Origin: Aeromonas australiensis
GTDB taxonomy: Bacteria > Pseudomonadota > Gammaproteobacteria > Enterobacterales > Aeromonadaceae
Reading direction: 5' to 3'
DNA length: 40,388 nucleotides
Assembly: GCF_000819725.1 (NCBI RefSeq)
Contig: NZ_CDDH01000075.1
Coordinates: 1-40,388 of the forward strand
Shown: in pieces, positions 27,604 through 35,473 of the stretch
Numbering within the stretch: position 1 is the first letter of the stretch
Layout: every line of letters starts with the position of its first letter
Notes under the pieces: generated by a model
What the model was told of the DNA's origin: nothing
Seen by the model: the letters and a program-made list of their open reading frames with translations, nothing else
Databases searched by the model: none
Position numbers and translations under genes: made by a program

Positions 27604-28787
27604 CAGTGGCCGTAACGCTCGGCCCAGACAGCTTCCAGTTTGAGCTGCCAGCTGGGGTGAGGCTCGGCCACTGATTTGAAGCGCAGTGCCGGTTGTCCCT
27701 TGGCGGAGTCCGGCAGGGCATCGGCCCGCAGCACGCTGGGATCACCCCAGTACGCCGGATCAGCCTTGCGCGCCTGCGCCGCCGGGCTTAGCAGGAAGTT
27801 GGCGACAACCTTGGCACCGGCACGGGCACTGGCGTTGAAGGGGATGGCGAGAAAATGGCTGTTGGTGAGTGCTCCTCTCTCCATGGCGACTGCGACTACG
27901 CCGGGGGGCAGGGCGCCGGTTTGCACCGCACTTTCTGCTTCTTGCGGGTTGAAGCTGATGGCTATGGCCAGTTCGCCATCATCGAGCAGCTGGCGGGTTT
28001 CGGCGGCGCTGGTGGGGAACAGCTTACCCTTGCGCCAGAGCGCCGGGTGCAGCTCATCGAGCCAGGCCCAGAGCGGGGCGGTGACCCTGGCAAAGTTGGC
28101 ATCGATTGCCTCCTGATAGAGGGGGGCGGGGTTTGGTGTCAACTCCAGCAGGATCTGCTTGAGAAAGCTGGAGCCGTGAAACTGGGGTGGTTTGGGATAA
28201 GTGAAACGGCCGGGATGGGCCTTGGCCCACGCCAGCAGGGCCGCTGCCGAGGTGGGCGGCGTGCTGACCTCTTTGCGGTTGAGCATCAGGTTGAGCTGGC
28301 CGATACCCCAGGGGGCCTCCAGCCCCTCCACCGGGATGGTGAAGTCCTCACTTACTGGCAGGCTGCTGTCGACCAGCGCCATGTTGGGCAGTACTTGAGT
28401 AAAGGGCGCACCGAGCAGCCCCTGCTCCTTGAGCGCCTTGAAGTTCTCGCCGTTGACCCAGAGCAGATCGATAGGGCCGCCAGCTTGCTTGCCCGCCTGC
28501 TGGTTGGCCAGCAGCTGACTGACGCTCTGGGCAATGTCATCTACCTTCACCTGTATCAGCTTGACCTGATAGTCACGGGCCAGCTCCTGCCCGGCCCACA
28601 CCAGATAGGCGTTGATCTCCGGGCTGCCACCCCAGGCGTTGAAGTAGACGGTCTGCCCCTTCGCCTCCTCAAGGGTCTGTTGCCAATGGTCATCAGGGCT
28701 GGCTAACAGCGGGCCGCTGGCGAGCAGTGGCAGAGCGCACAGCAGATGGGTCAGTGAGCGTTTGAGCAGTGAGCATGGTGTGAGCAT
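27603..28787 (-). CDS. ynjB: YnjB-type ABC transporter substrate-binding protein
   Basis: 395 aa periplasmic binding protein. A signal peptide of about 29 residues ends LLA before SPDDHW. The mature part resembles YnjB and the wider thiamine/iron/spermidine-binding class: TVYFNAWGGSPEINAYLVW, IDLLWVNGENF, GLEAPWGIGQLNLMLN. The ATG at 28787 has AAGGGAA upstream. It lies 17 bases after the reductase fusion gene. Confidence 0.92.
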   Translation of the reverse strand: MLTPCSLLKRSLTHLLCALPLLASGPLLASPDDHWQQTLEEAKGQTVYFNAWGGSPEINAYLVWAGQELARDYQVKLIQVKVDDIAQSVSQLLANQQAGKQAGGPIDLLWVNGENFKALKEQGLLGAPFTQVLPNMALVDSSLPVSEDFTIPVEGLEAPWGIGQLNLMLNRKEVSTPPTSAAALLAWAKAHPGRFTYPKPPQFHGSSFLKQILLELTPNPAPLYQEAIDANFARVTAPLWAWLDELHPALWRKGKLFPTSAAETRQLLDDGELAIAISFNPQEAESAVQTGALPPGVVAVAMERGALTNSHFLAIPFNASARAGAKVVANFLLSPAAQARKADPAYWGDPSVLRADALPDSAKGQPALRFKSVAEPHPSWQLKLEAVWAERYGH

Positions 28788-28804
28788 GAAGGTTCCCTTG
28801 ATTG

Positions 28805-30958
28805 TCAGGCGCCACGGCGCCAGCGGTGATAACGGGCAAGCCAGGCCAGGATCCGGGTGGGCTGGTGGGCCCGTTTCCATTCACCGGCCACGTATTTATT
28901 CCCCTCCATCAGGGTGGGATAGGCGTGAATGGTGCCGAGGATCTTGCCAAGGCCGAGGCGGTGGCGCATGGCGAGCACGAACTCGGCGATCCGCTCGCCA
29001 GCGTGAGTGCCCACTATGGTGGCGCCAAGGATAGTCTCTTTGCCCGGCACGGTCAGCACCTCGACAAAACCGTGGCGTTCCCCATCGGCGATGGCGCGGT
29101 CCAGCTCGGCCAGCTCGAAGCGGGTCGCCTCGAAGGGGATCCCCTGCGCTTCGGCTTCCTTGCGATTGAGGCCGACCCGGGCAATCTCCGGCGTGGTGTA
29201 GGTGGCCGCCGGAATGACCCGATAGTCGGCCCGAAAGCGCTTGAACTGGCCAAACAGGGCATTGACCGCGGCATACCAGGCCTGATGGGCGGCGAAGTGG
29301 GTGAACTGGTAAGGGCCCGCTACGTCTCCCACCGCCAGTATGCTGGGGAAGTTGGTGGCAAGAAAGCCATCGACTGCGATGGTGCCGCGGGGGGCAAGCT
29401 CTACCCCTAACGCCTCGAGCCCGAAGCCGCTGACATTGGCGACCCGGCCCAGCGCCAGCAGCAGCTGATCCCCTTCCACCACCTGCGTCTCATCGCCCCG
29501 GCGCAGTTGTAGCCGGATGGGGAGTTCCCCCTCGGCTGCGGGCAGATAGTCGGCGCGCTCGGCGCGCCAGCCGGTGAGGAGTCGCACGCCATCGCGGCTC
29601 ATCTGCTCGGCCAGGGCGTCGGCTACCTCCTGCTCTTCACGGGGCAGCAGTTGCTCCGAGAGTTCCACCAAGGTTACGGGAATGCCGAGCAGGGCAAAAC
29701 TCTGGGCCAGCTCGCAGCCGATGGGGCCACCGCCCAGCACCAGCAGGTGGCGCGGCGGGGTGCGCAACTGCCAGAGCGTGTCCGAGGTAAGATAAGGCAC
29801 CTGATCCAACCCCGGCAGCTTGGGCACCAACGGTCGGGCGCCGGTGGCAATAACGATATGGCGACTGGCGAGGCGCTGGCCGTTTACTTCCACCTCCCAG
29901 GGGGAGATCAGCCGTGCCTCCCCTTCGATGCACTCCACCCCAAGCCCCTGATAACGCTCGATGGAGTCGTGGGGCTCGACCTCCTTGATAACCTCAGCCA
30001 CCCGCTCCATCACCGCCGCAAAATCGGCGCGGGAGTGGCTCGGGCTAAAGCCCAGCTCGTCGGCCTTGCGCTGCTCGGCGGCAAAGCGGGCGCTTCGGAT
30101 CAATGCCTTGGAGGGGACACAACCGCTGTTGAGGCAATCGCCCCCCATCTTGTGCTTCTCGATAAGCGCCACTTTGGCCTTCACCGCCGCGGCGATATAG
30201 CTGGTGACCAGCCCACCGGCGCCCGCACCTATCACCAGCAGGTTGTAGTCATAGCGCGCGGGTTGGCGGTAGGGGGCGAGCTGGCGGCTCAGAGCGAGCT
30301 GGGCGGTCAATTTTTTGACCAGCCAGGGCATCAGCCCCAGCAGGGTCAGCGCCACCATCAGACCGGGGGAGAGAATGTTACCTGTGCTGGTCAGGGTCGC
30401 CAGCTCGCTGCCCGCCAGCACGAAGACGAAGGTGCCGGGCAGCATGCCAAGCTGGCTCACCCAGTAGTAGGTGCTGACTCTGATGGGGGTAAGCCCCATC
30501 AGCAGGTTGACCAGAAAGAAGGGGAAGACAGGGATGAGGCGCAGGCTCAGCAGATAGAAGGCCCCCTCCTTTGCCATGCCGGACTGAAAGGTAGCCAGCT
30601 TGTCGCCAAAGCGGGCGATGACCCAGTCGCGCAGTAGAAAACGGGCGCTGAGAAAGGCCAGGGTCGCACCAATGGAGCTGGCAAAAGAGACCAGCAGCAG
30701 CCCCCAGCCGACACCGAACACCGCGCTGCCCCCCAGGGTGAGCAAGCTGGCGCCGGGCAGGGAGAGGGCGGTACTCAGCACATAGAGAAGGACGAACAAC
30801 AGGGCGGCGCTGGCGAAGTGTCGGTCGACCAGTGCGGCCAGCTCGGTTTGGCGGGCCTGCAATTGGGGCAGGGTGACATAGTGGCCAAGATCGAACAGAA
30901 AGAAGGTGGCGATCAGGCTGCTCATCACCAGCAACAGTAGCCAGCGGGCTCTGGTCAT
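28805..30958 (-). CDS. TVP38/TMEM64 membrane domain fused to a flavin disulfide reductase
   Basis: 717 aa. Residues 1 to about 225 are an integral membrane TVP38/VTT (DedA-like) domain; its core runs over FPFFLVNLLMGLTPIR and YYWVSQLGMLPGTF (147-177). From about 238 there is a pyridine-nucleotide-disulfide oxidoreductase: FAD motif GAGAGG (244-249), redox pair C275-x4-C280 in GGDCLNSGCVPSKAL, an NADPH-type GGGPIGCELAQ, and a C-terminal dimer domain with the catalytic HAYPTLME (H678/E685). It is most like mercuric reductase or dihydrolipoamide dehydrogenase, without a heavy-metal N-terminal domain. The ATG overlaps the ynjA stop by 4 bases. The natural substrate is unknown; the layout predicts a cytoplasmic reductase tied to the membrane. 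Confidence 0.95.
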   Translation of the reverse strand: MTRARWLLLLVMSSLIATFFLFDLGHYVTLPQLQARQTELAALVDRHFASAALLFVLLYVLSTALSLPGASLLTLGGSAVFGVGWGLLLVSFASSIGATLAFLSARFLLRDWVIARFGDKLATFQSGMAKEGAFYLLSLRLIPVFPFFLVNLLMGLTPIRVSTYYWVSQLGMLPGTFVFVLAGSELATLTSTGNILSPGLMVALTLLGLMPWLVKKLTAQLALSRQLAPYRQPARYDYNLLVIGAGAGGLVTSYIAAAVKAKVALIEKHKMGGDCLNSGCVPSKALIRSARFAAEQRKADELGFSPSHSRADFAAVMERVAEVIKEVEPHDSIERYQGLGVECIEGEARLISPWEVEVNGQRLASRHIVIATGARPLVPKLPGLDQVPYLTSDTLWQLRTPPRHLLVLGGGPIGCELAQSFALLGIPVTLVELSEQLLPREEQEVADALAEQMSRDGVRLLTGWRAERADYLPAAEGELPIRLQLRRGDETQVVEGDQLLLALGRVANVSGFGLEALGVELAPRGTIAVDGFLATNFPSILAVGDVAGPYQFTHFAAHQAWYAAVNALFGQFKRFRADYRVIPAATYTTPEIARVGLNRKEAEAQGIPFEATRFELAELDRAIADGERHGFVEVLTVPGKETILGATIVGTHAGERIAEFVLAMRHRLGLGKILGTIHAYPTLMEGNKYVAGEWKRAHQPTRILAWLARYHRWRRGA

Positions 30959-31539
30959 GGCTGTTTACCTTCGTTTGGGGCCTGAGGCCGTGCGGGCTGG
31001 ACCGGCAGCTGGCAGAAGCCCTGCGGTGCGATATCGAGGGCGGCATTAAATTTGGCGGACATATTCTGGAAGGCGACAAGGCCGGTCAGCTCCACCATGG
31101 CATCGTCATCAAACCACAGCTTGAGGCGAGCAGCTTGTTCATCGCTCACCCCATCCAGCCCGGTCATCGCTTCGGTGTAGTCGAGCACCGCTTTCTCCCG
31201 CTCATCGAACAAGGGGCTTTCGCGCCAGTTGGCCAGTGCTTCTACCTTCTCGCTGGAACCAGCCCGCTTGATCAGGGTCATGGCGTTGATATCGACGCAA
31301 AAACGACACCAGTTGAGCTGGGAGACCCGCACCGTCACCAGCGAGCGCAGCACGGGGTCGATAGGGGAGCGCTTGCGGTTGATGACGCCGTAGAGGGTAG
31401 CAACGGCGGCAAACAGGCGCGGCGAGCGGCCCCAGCACTTGCCCGGAATAAGCACCTGACCATAGTTGCGCTGTTGCAGCCAGAAAAAGGGGCGGATAAA
31501 CCAGGCATATTCCCGGTCGGGTTTGACCTCAATGCGCAT
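30955..31539 (-). CDS. ynjA: YnjA-type AhpD/carboxymuconolactone-decarboxylase-like protein
   Basis: 194 aa, closely like E. coli YnjA (182 aa): shared stretches include ERKRSPLDPV/NRKRSPIDPV, a CxxC (C78-R-F-C81, then VDI), SPLF, and NLSARFNSAMDI/NMSAKFNAALDI. The AhpD fold uses a CxxC plus a nearby His for peroxide reduction; here the position after CVDI is Asn, so a classic AhpD proton relay may be missing. The ATG at 31539 has AGGAA upstream and overlaps the DUF1499 gene by 11 bases. A redox role beside a disulfide reductase is inferred. Confidence 0.92.
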   Translation of the reverse strand: MRIEVKPDREYAWFIRPFFWLQQRNYGQVLIPGKCWGRSPRLFAAVATLYGVINRKRSPIDPVLRSLVTVRVSQLNWCRFCVDINAMTLIKRAGSSEKVEALANWRESPLFDEREKAVLDYTEAMTGLDGVSDEQAARLKLWFDDDAMVELTGLVAFQNMSAKFNAALDIAPQGFCQLPVQPARPQAPNEGKQP

Positions 31540-32227
31540 CTTGTTCCTCAGCTTGTTTCATCATCTTGGGTTTGTAGGCTCCGCCCAGCCGTTCGTTCAG
31601 GCGGGTCAGGAAATCCTCGATCCGTGCCCGGTTGGTGCCCAGATCGCTTTGCCCCTGACGTGAGGCCGATCGCATATCGATGCGGGTCTCTCTCGGGCCG
31701 GCAAAGATCCTTAGCGCCACATCATCCTGAAAGCCGAACCAGGGGGTAGTGGCCACGGCATCCAGACCATCGGGGCTTGGTCGTACCTGCCAGCCCAGCT
31801 CCTGCATCAGATCGCTGGCTTCAACCAGCACGTCAGCAGGCATGACTCTGGTAAAGAGAGGACCGGGATTCCTTTCAAATGCTTTCAGCGGGGCGCTATT
31901 TATTGGCAGATCCTGCGCCGTTCTGAGCTCTGTCGCCCAGCGCAGCTGCGGAGGATGATAGGGATCTGTGCTCACATCATTGGTGAGTGGCATGCGCAGA
32001 GCCCGCTCCACAAAGAGCAGCGGCAGCAGCAGTGGCAAGGCGCCAAGGCTGCTGGCGTAGCGGTTGCGGCTCCAGGGCAGGCGCACCAGCAAGATCAGGG
32101 AGAGAAGGGCTCCGATGAGACAGATCGCAAAACCTGTCCACCAAGGCCAGAGATGAAAGCGGCTGCCGAGGGCGCCAGCGAGCGGGAGTAACCAGGCCAG
32201 CAGGGGCCACAGGCAAGAGCGGGGCAT
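31529..32227 (-). CDS. DUF1499 membrane protein
   Basis: 232 aa. Three hydrophobic N-terminal helices (about 5-80) are followed by a soluble DUF1499 domain, recognised by TDPYHPPQ, the central VEASDLMQELGW, and the closing RIDMRSASRQGQSDLGTNRARI. Function unknown. The start may be the ATG at 32227 or a TTG at 32257; neither has a strong ribosome site, and the ATG is preferred. First gene of the operon that leads into ynjA. Confidence 0.85.
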   Translation of the reverse strand: MPRSCLWPLLAWLLPLAGALGSRFHLWPWWTGFAICLIGALLSLILLVRLPWSRNRYASSLGALPLLLPLLFVERALRMPLTNDVSTDPYHPPQLRWATELRTAQDLPINSAPLKAFERNPGPLFTRVMPADVLVEASDLMQELGWQVRPSPDGLDAVATTPWFGFQDDVALRIFAGPRETRIDMRSASRQGQSDLGTNRARIEDFLTRLNERLGGAYKPKMMKQAEEQDAH

Positions 32228-32352
32228 AGCACGGGATCCATCGTCGAATGTGGACAATGTCGAGAAGGATAAACTTAATTGCCTGATAACGTTAGTAAAT
32301 TGATGCGAGCTTGGGGTTGTTTCGGCCAGTTTTGCGAGGGGAATGCAGAGGG

Positions 32353-32383
32353 CGGTGAAGCCCGCAGCATGGAAGCTTCACCG
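32353..32383 (-). terminator. Possible hairpin after ppiC
   Basis: CGGTGAAGC / GCTTCACCG, a 9-bp stem with a 13-base loop, 24 bases beyond the ppiC stop. There is no T-run, so this may be Rho-dependent or only a stabilising hairpin. Confidence 0.4.
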
Positions 32384-32406
32384 AGGGAATGGTCAGTTGC
32401 GATGGG

Positions 32407-32685
32407 TTAATTGCGATAGAGTACCTTGATCAGATGGAAGCCGAACTTGGTGCGCACCGGCCCCAGCACCTTGAGCAGTTCGCCCTTGAAGACGGCATCG
32501 TCAAATGCCTTCACCATATCTCCTTTGGAAAACTCTCCCAAATCACCAAAACGCTTGCCGGAGGGGCAGGTGGAGAAGCGTTTGGCCATCTGGCCGAAGT
32601 CGGCTCCCTTCTCGATCTTCTCCTTGATCTCCAGACACTGTTTTTCGGTCTTGACCAGAATGTGCTGGGCACAGGCTTTTTTCAT
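32407..32685 (-). CDS. ppiC: Parvulin-type peptidyl-prolyl isomerase
   Basis: 92 aa (E. coli PpiC 93), a single parvulin domain with no signal peptide, thus cytoplasmic. Motifs [35 protein letters not shown] and the closing [16 protein letters not shown] are typical; the active-site histidines lie in QHILV and GFHLI. The ATG at 32685 has AGGAG about 9 bases upstream; the longer frame adds an unlikely Pro-rich extension. Confidence 0.94.
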   Translation of the reverse strand: MKKACAQHILVKTEKQCLEIKEKIEKGADFGQMAKRFSTCPSGKRFGDLGEFSKGDMVKAFDDAVFKGELLKVLGPVRTKFGFHLIKVLYRN

Positions 32686-32818
32686 CGGGGCGCTCCTGGG
32701 AGTGATGGCGAAGGTTGTTAACGCCAAGTGTGGTGGCAAATGGGGGCGCAAGAGTACCCCAAATTGCCACCGGCGTCAGCCATCACAGCCCGCCATTTAC
32801 CGGCGCTCGTCCGCCCTG

Positions 32819-33193
32819 TTATTGGCGAGCGCGGGTGGCCAGCACGGCGCGGGGACGTGCTTGCCAGATGATCTCCAGCCCGAGCAGGGCGTAGAGGCTC
32901 CAGATAGCCAGCGGATTGAGCCACTCACCCCCCAGTTGCAGGGTCATCAGGGCGCAACCTGCCAGCAGCAAGGTGATCCCCGGCAGCCGCCAGTGGACGG
33001 GCAGGGGGGCCAGCATCGCCATCGCCAGCAGAATGCCGAGGCCAAACGGCAGGTTCAGGGCGGTAAAGGCCAGCGCCTGTTGGCCACTCATGCCGGTCAG
33101 CAGGGCCAGCAGGGCGCTGCAACAGGCGAGAAAGGTGATGAACTCGAGACGATCGGCAATATAGTCAGCCATCTGTTCGCTACGTGCATGCAT
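32819..33193 (-). CDS. Unknown small inner-membrane protein
   Basis: 124 aa with about four hydrophobic helices (roughly 18-36, 40-62, 69-86, 94-110), a charged N-terminus (MHARSEQMADYIADRLE) and a basic tail ending ATRARQ. No family recognised. The ATG at 33193 has a good ribosome site (AAAGGAGA), which supports a real gene. 133 bases upstream of ppiC on the same strand, nothing notable between. Confidence 0.7.
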   Translation of the reverse strand: MHARSEQMADYIADRLEFITFLACCSALLALLTGMSGQQALAFTALNLPFGLGILLAMAMLAPLPVHWRLPGITLLLAGCALMTLQLGGEWLNPLAIWSLYALLGLEIIWQARPRAVLATRARQ

Positions 33194-33697
33194 GATGTGT
33201 CTCCTTTAAGTTGATGGTTCAAGTGTGAGGTAGCCTTGCCAACAAAGAGAGCGGGATAATTCGATTGAGCTGAACGAGCAACTCTTAATCAGAGGAACCT
33301 TGGTGTTGGGTTAGTTTGATTGCTGGCTCTGGGTAAGCTGTGACCATGACCGACAAACTGTGTCGTGATGGATACATAGGGTGAAGGTAGGTAGCGAAGA
33401 TGCTGTTTGGTGTCAGTCATCATCTTGACGAGACATGGCAACGCCCTACCTGTGGCACGGGGTGTCGGTATTGTCACCAACATGCAGAATTTGTGCTCAA
33501 CCTCTTAAAAGATATGGTGAATTTGCCAGTGATGCTGCGCTGTTGCCAGCCAATGCCTATGTTAGGATAAGATTCGCCATTGTTCTGGCGCGCCTTGTTG
33601 TGTCACGGCCATGCTCGGTATGGCGTGCTGCGCCGCTTTCGGGGTTAGCCCGAAAGGGCGCTGGTTTCCTTCACCACAGATTCAGGAATATTGACCT
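33194..33697. other. 504-base intergenic region before tamA
   Basis: The GC content looks lower than in the neighbours. It holds one short Cys-rich frame (33400-33570), a small GCCC-GAAA-GGGC hairpin near 33648-33659 and presumably the tamA promoter. In E. coli msrA is divergent from tamA; no msrA is seen here. Confidence 0.6.
33400..33570 (+). CDS. Doubtful 56-codon Cys-rich ORF
   Basis: The ATG at 33400 opens MLFGVSHHLDETWQ and contains TCGTGCRYCHQH (C-x3-C-x2-C-x-Q-H), which looks metal-binding. AGGTAG lies upstream as a weak ribosome site. The protein is short, ends after PMPMLG, and no family is recognised. It may be a real small protein, a relic, or chance. Confidence 0.2.
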   Translation: MLFGVSHHLDETWQRPTCGTGCRYCHQHAEFVLNLLKDMVNLPVMLRCCQPMPMLG

Positions 33698-35473
33698 TTG
33701 ACAGGATGCATTTCATCCCTGCTGGCAGGGCGTTCACTGTCCGGCCCAGCTTTTTACCGCGGCCTGCGGATACTGGGGGTGGGCCTGTTGCTGTCACTAC
33801 TGGCGTCACCTGCATTTGCTGCCAAGCTCACCTATCAGGTCAAGGGGTTGAGAGGGGAGAACAGGGATAACGTCGAAGCCTACCTCAATGCCCTGCCGGT
33901 TTATCAGGAGCGGCAATACCGTCCGGCCCGCGCCAAAATCACCGAGAGCGTGCAAAAGGCGCTGCAGGTATATGGCTACTACCAGCCGAAGATCACCCTG
34001 AGCCGTGACAAGAAAACCCCGTCCAAAGTGGTGATTGAGGTGGACAAGGGGGAGCCGGTTATCATCAGCCGCCTCGATATTCTGCTGCAGGGGGATGCGG
34101 GCAGCGACGAGCTTTACAGCGCCCTGCTGGACAAGTTGCCCCTCAAAGAGGGGGATCCCCTCAATCACGGTAAATATGAATCCATCAAGGCCGATCTCGG
34201 CAGCCTCGGGCTGGCCCGCGGTTACTTTGATGCCAAGCTGAGCAAGAGTGAGGTCAAGGTGTTCCCGGACAAGGGGACGGCGGAGATCTTCATTCTGTTC
34301 GAGTCGGGCCATCGCTACCGTTTCGGCGAGATCCGCTACGATGCCACCCCCGAAGCGCTCCGTCTTATTCGCCCGCTTATTACCGTCAAGAGCGGTGACC
34401 CCTATCTCGCCATCCGTCTGGCCGAGATGTCGCAGGATGTCTCCTCCACCAAGCTGTTCCGTCAGGTTGATATCAAGCCGGTATTGAGCGAGGCGAGCAA
34501 CTATCGGGTGCCTATCGCAGTGACCCTGGATAACCGGGTCGATCACGAAATTGAGGCCGGTATCGGCTACGCAACCGATGTAGGCCCACGGATGAGTGCC
34601 ACCTGGGAGAAGCCCTGGGTCAACCGCTATGGTCACCGACTGTTTGCTACCGCCAAGGTGTCGGCGCCGGAGGCTGAGCTCAGCTTCGATTATCAGATCC
34701 CGGTGGGCAACCCACTGCGTGATTACTACTCGGTGCAGACCGGTTATCAGTACAAGGACAACAACGATACCCGTTCAGACCTTACTACCATAGGGGTTCA
34801 CCGCTGGACGCGGCGGCCGGAGAGTTGGGATCGGGATGTCTTTATCCGGCTGGAGAATGAGATCTATACCCAGGGTGTCGACCAGGGGAACAGCTTGCTG
34901 CTGATCCCCGGGGTCTCCTGGTCCCGGCTGAGGATGCGTGGTGGCTTGGTGCCCGACTGGGGGGATCGCCAGCAGCTGACGCTGGAGTTCTCAGATCCCT
35001 GGTGGGGGTCTGATATCAGCTTTATGCGGGTGTGGGGGCGCAGCAAGTGGCTACGCACCCTGGGGGATGACCACCGCTTCCTGATGCGGGCCGAGCAGGG
35101 GGCCATCATAGGTGACAGCTTCTCGTTGGTGCCGCCTTCATTGCGTTTCTTTACCGGTGGCGATCAGACGGTGCGTGGCTTTGGTTACGAGACCATCTCC
35201 CCTACCGGGCCGGATGGCAAGCTGATCGGGGGTCGCTATACCAGCGTGGCCAGTCTGGAATATAACTACCGCTTCAGCGAGAAGTGGCTGGGAGCCATGT
35301 TTGTGGATGGCGGCACCTCCACCACCGATTACAGCGAGCCCTGGAAGATAGGTACCGGCGTCGGTGTACGCTGGGTTACCCCCATCGGTCAGGTGCGGCT
35401 GGATCTGGCGGTCGGGATCTCGGAAGAAGAGAAGCCCTTGCGGCTGCATTTCGCCTTGGGGCCTGAATTATGA
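33698..35473 (+). CDS. tamA: Outer-membrane translocation/assembly protein TamA
   Basis: Omp85-family protein, 591 aa (E. coli 577). It has a signal peptide of about 41 residues ending AFA before AKLTYQVKGL, three POTRA domains (about 45-270) and a 16-strand outer-membrane barrel to the end, with the family's late motif GGDQTVRGFGYETISP. It works with TamB in outer-membrane biogenesis. The start appears to be TTG at 33698, with AGGA 10 bases upstream; no ATG is available in frame before the signal. The stop overlaps the tamB ATG by 4 bases. Confidence 0.95.
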   Translation: MTGCISSLLAGRSLSGPAFYRGLRILGVGLLLSLLASPAFAAKLTYQVKGLRGENRDNVEAYLNALPVYQERQYRPARAKITESVQKALQVYGYYQPKITLSRDKKTPSKVVIEVDKGEPVIISRLDILLQGDAGSDELYSALLDKLPLKEGDPLNHGKYESIKADLGSLGLARGYFDAKLSKSEVKVFPDKGTAEIFILFESGHRYRFGEIRYDATPEALRLIRPLITVKSGDPYLAIRLAEMSQDVSSTKLFRQVDIKPVLSEASNYRVPIAVTLDNRVDHEIEAGIGYATDVGPRMSATWEKPWVNRYGHRLFATAKVSAPEAELSFDYQIPVGNPLRDYYSVQTGYQYKDNNDTRSDLTTIGVHRWTRRPESWDRDVFIRLENEIYTQGVDQGNSLLLIPGVSWSRLRMRGGLVPDWGDRQQLTLEFSDPWWGSDISFMRVWGRSKWLRTLGDDHRFLMRAEQGAIIGDSFSLVPPSLRFFTGGDQTVRGFGYETISPTGPDGKLIGGRYTSVASLEYNYRFSEKWLGAMFVDGGTSTTDYSEPWKIGTGVGVRWVTPIGQVRLDLAVGISEEEKPLRLHFALGPEL

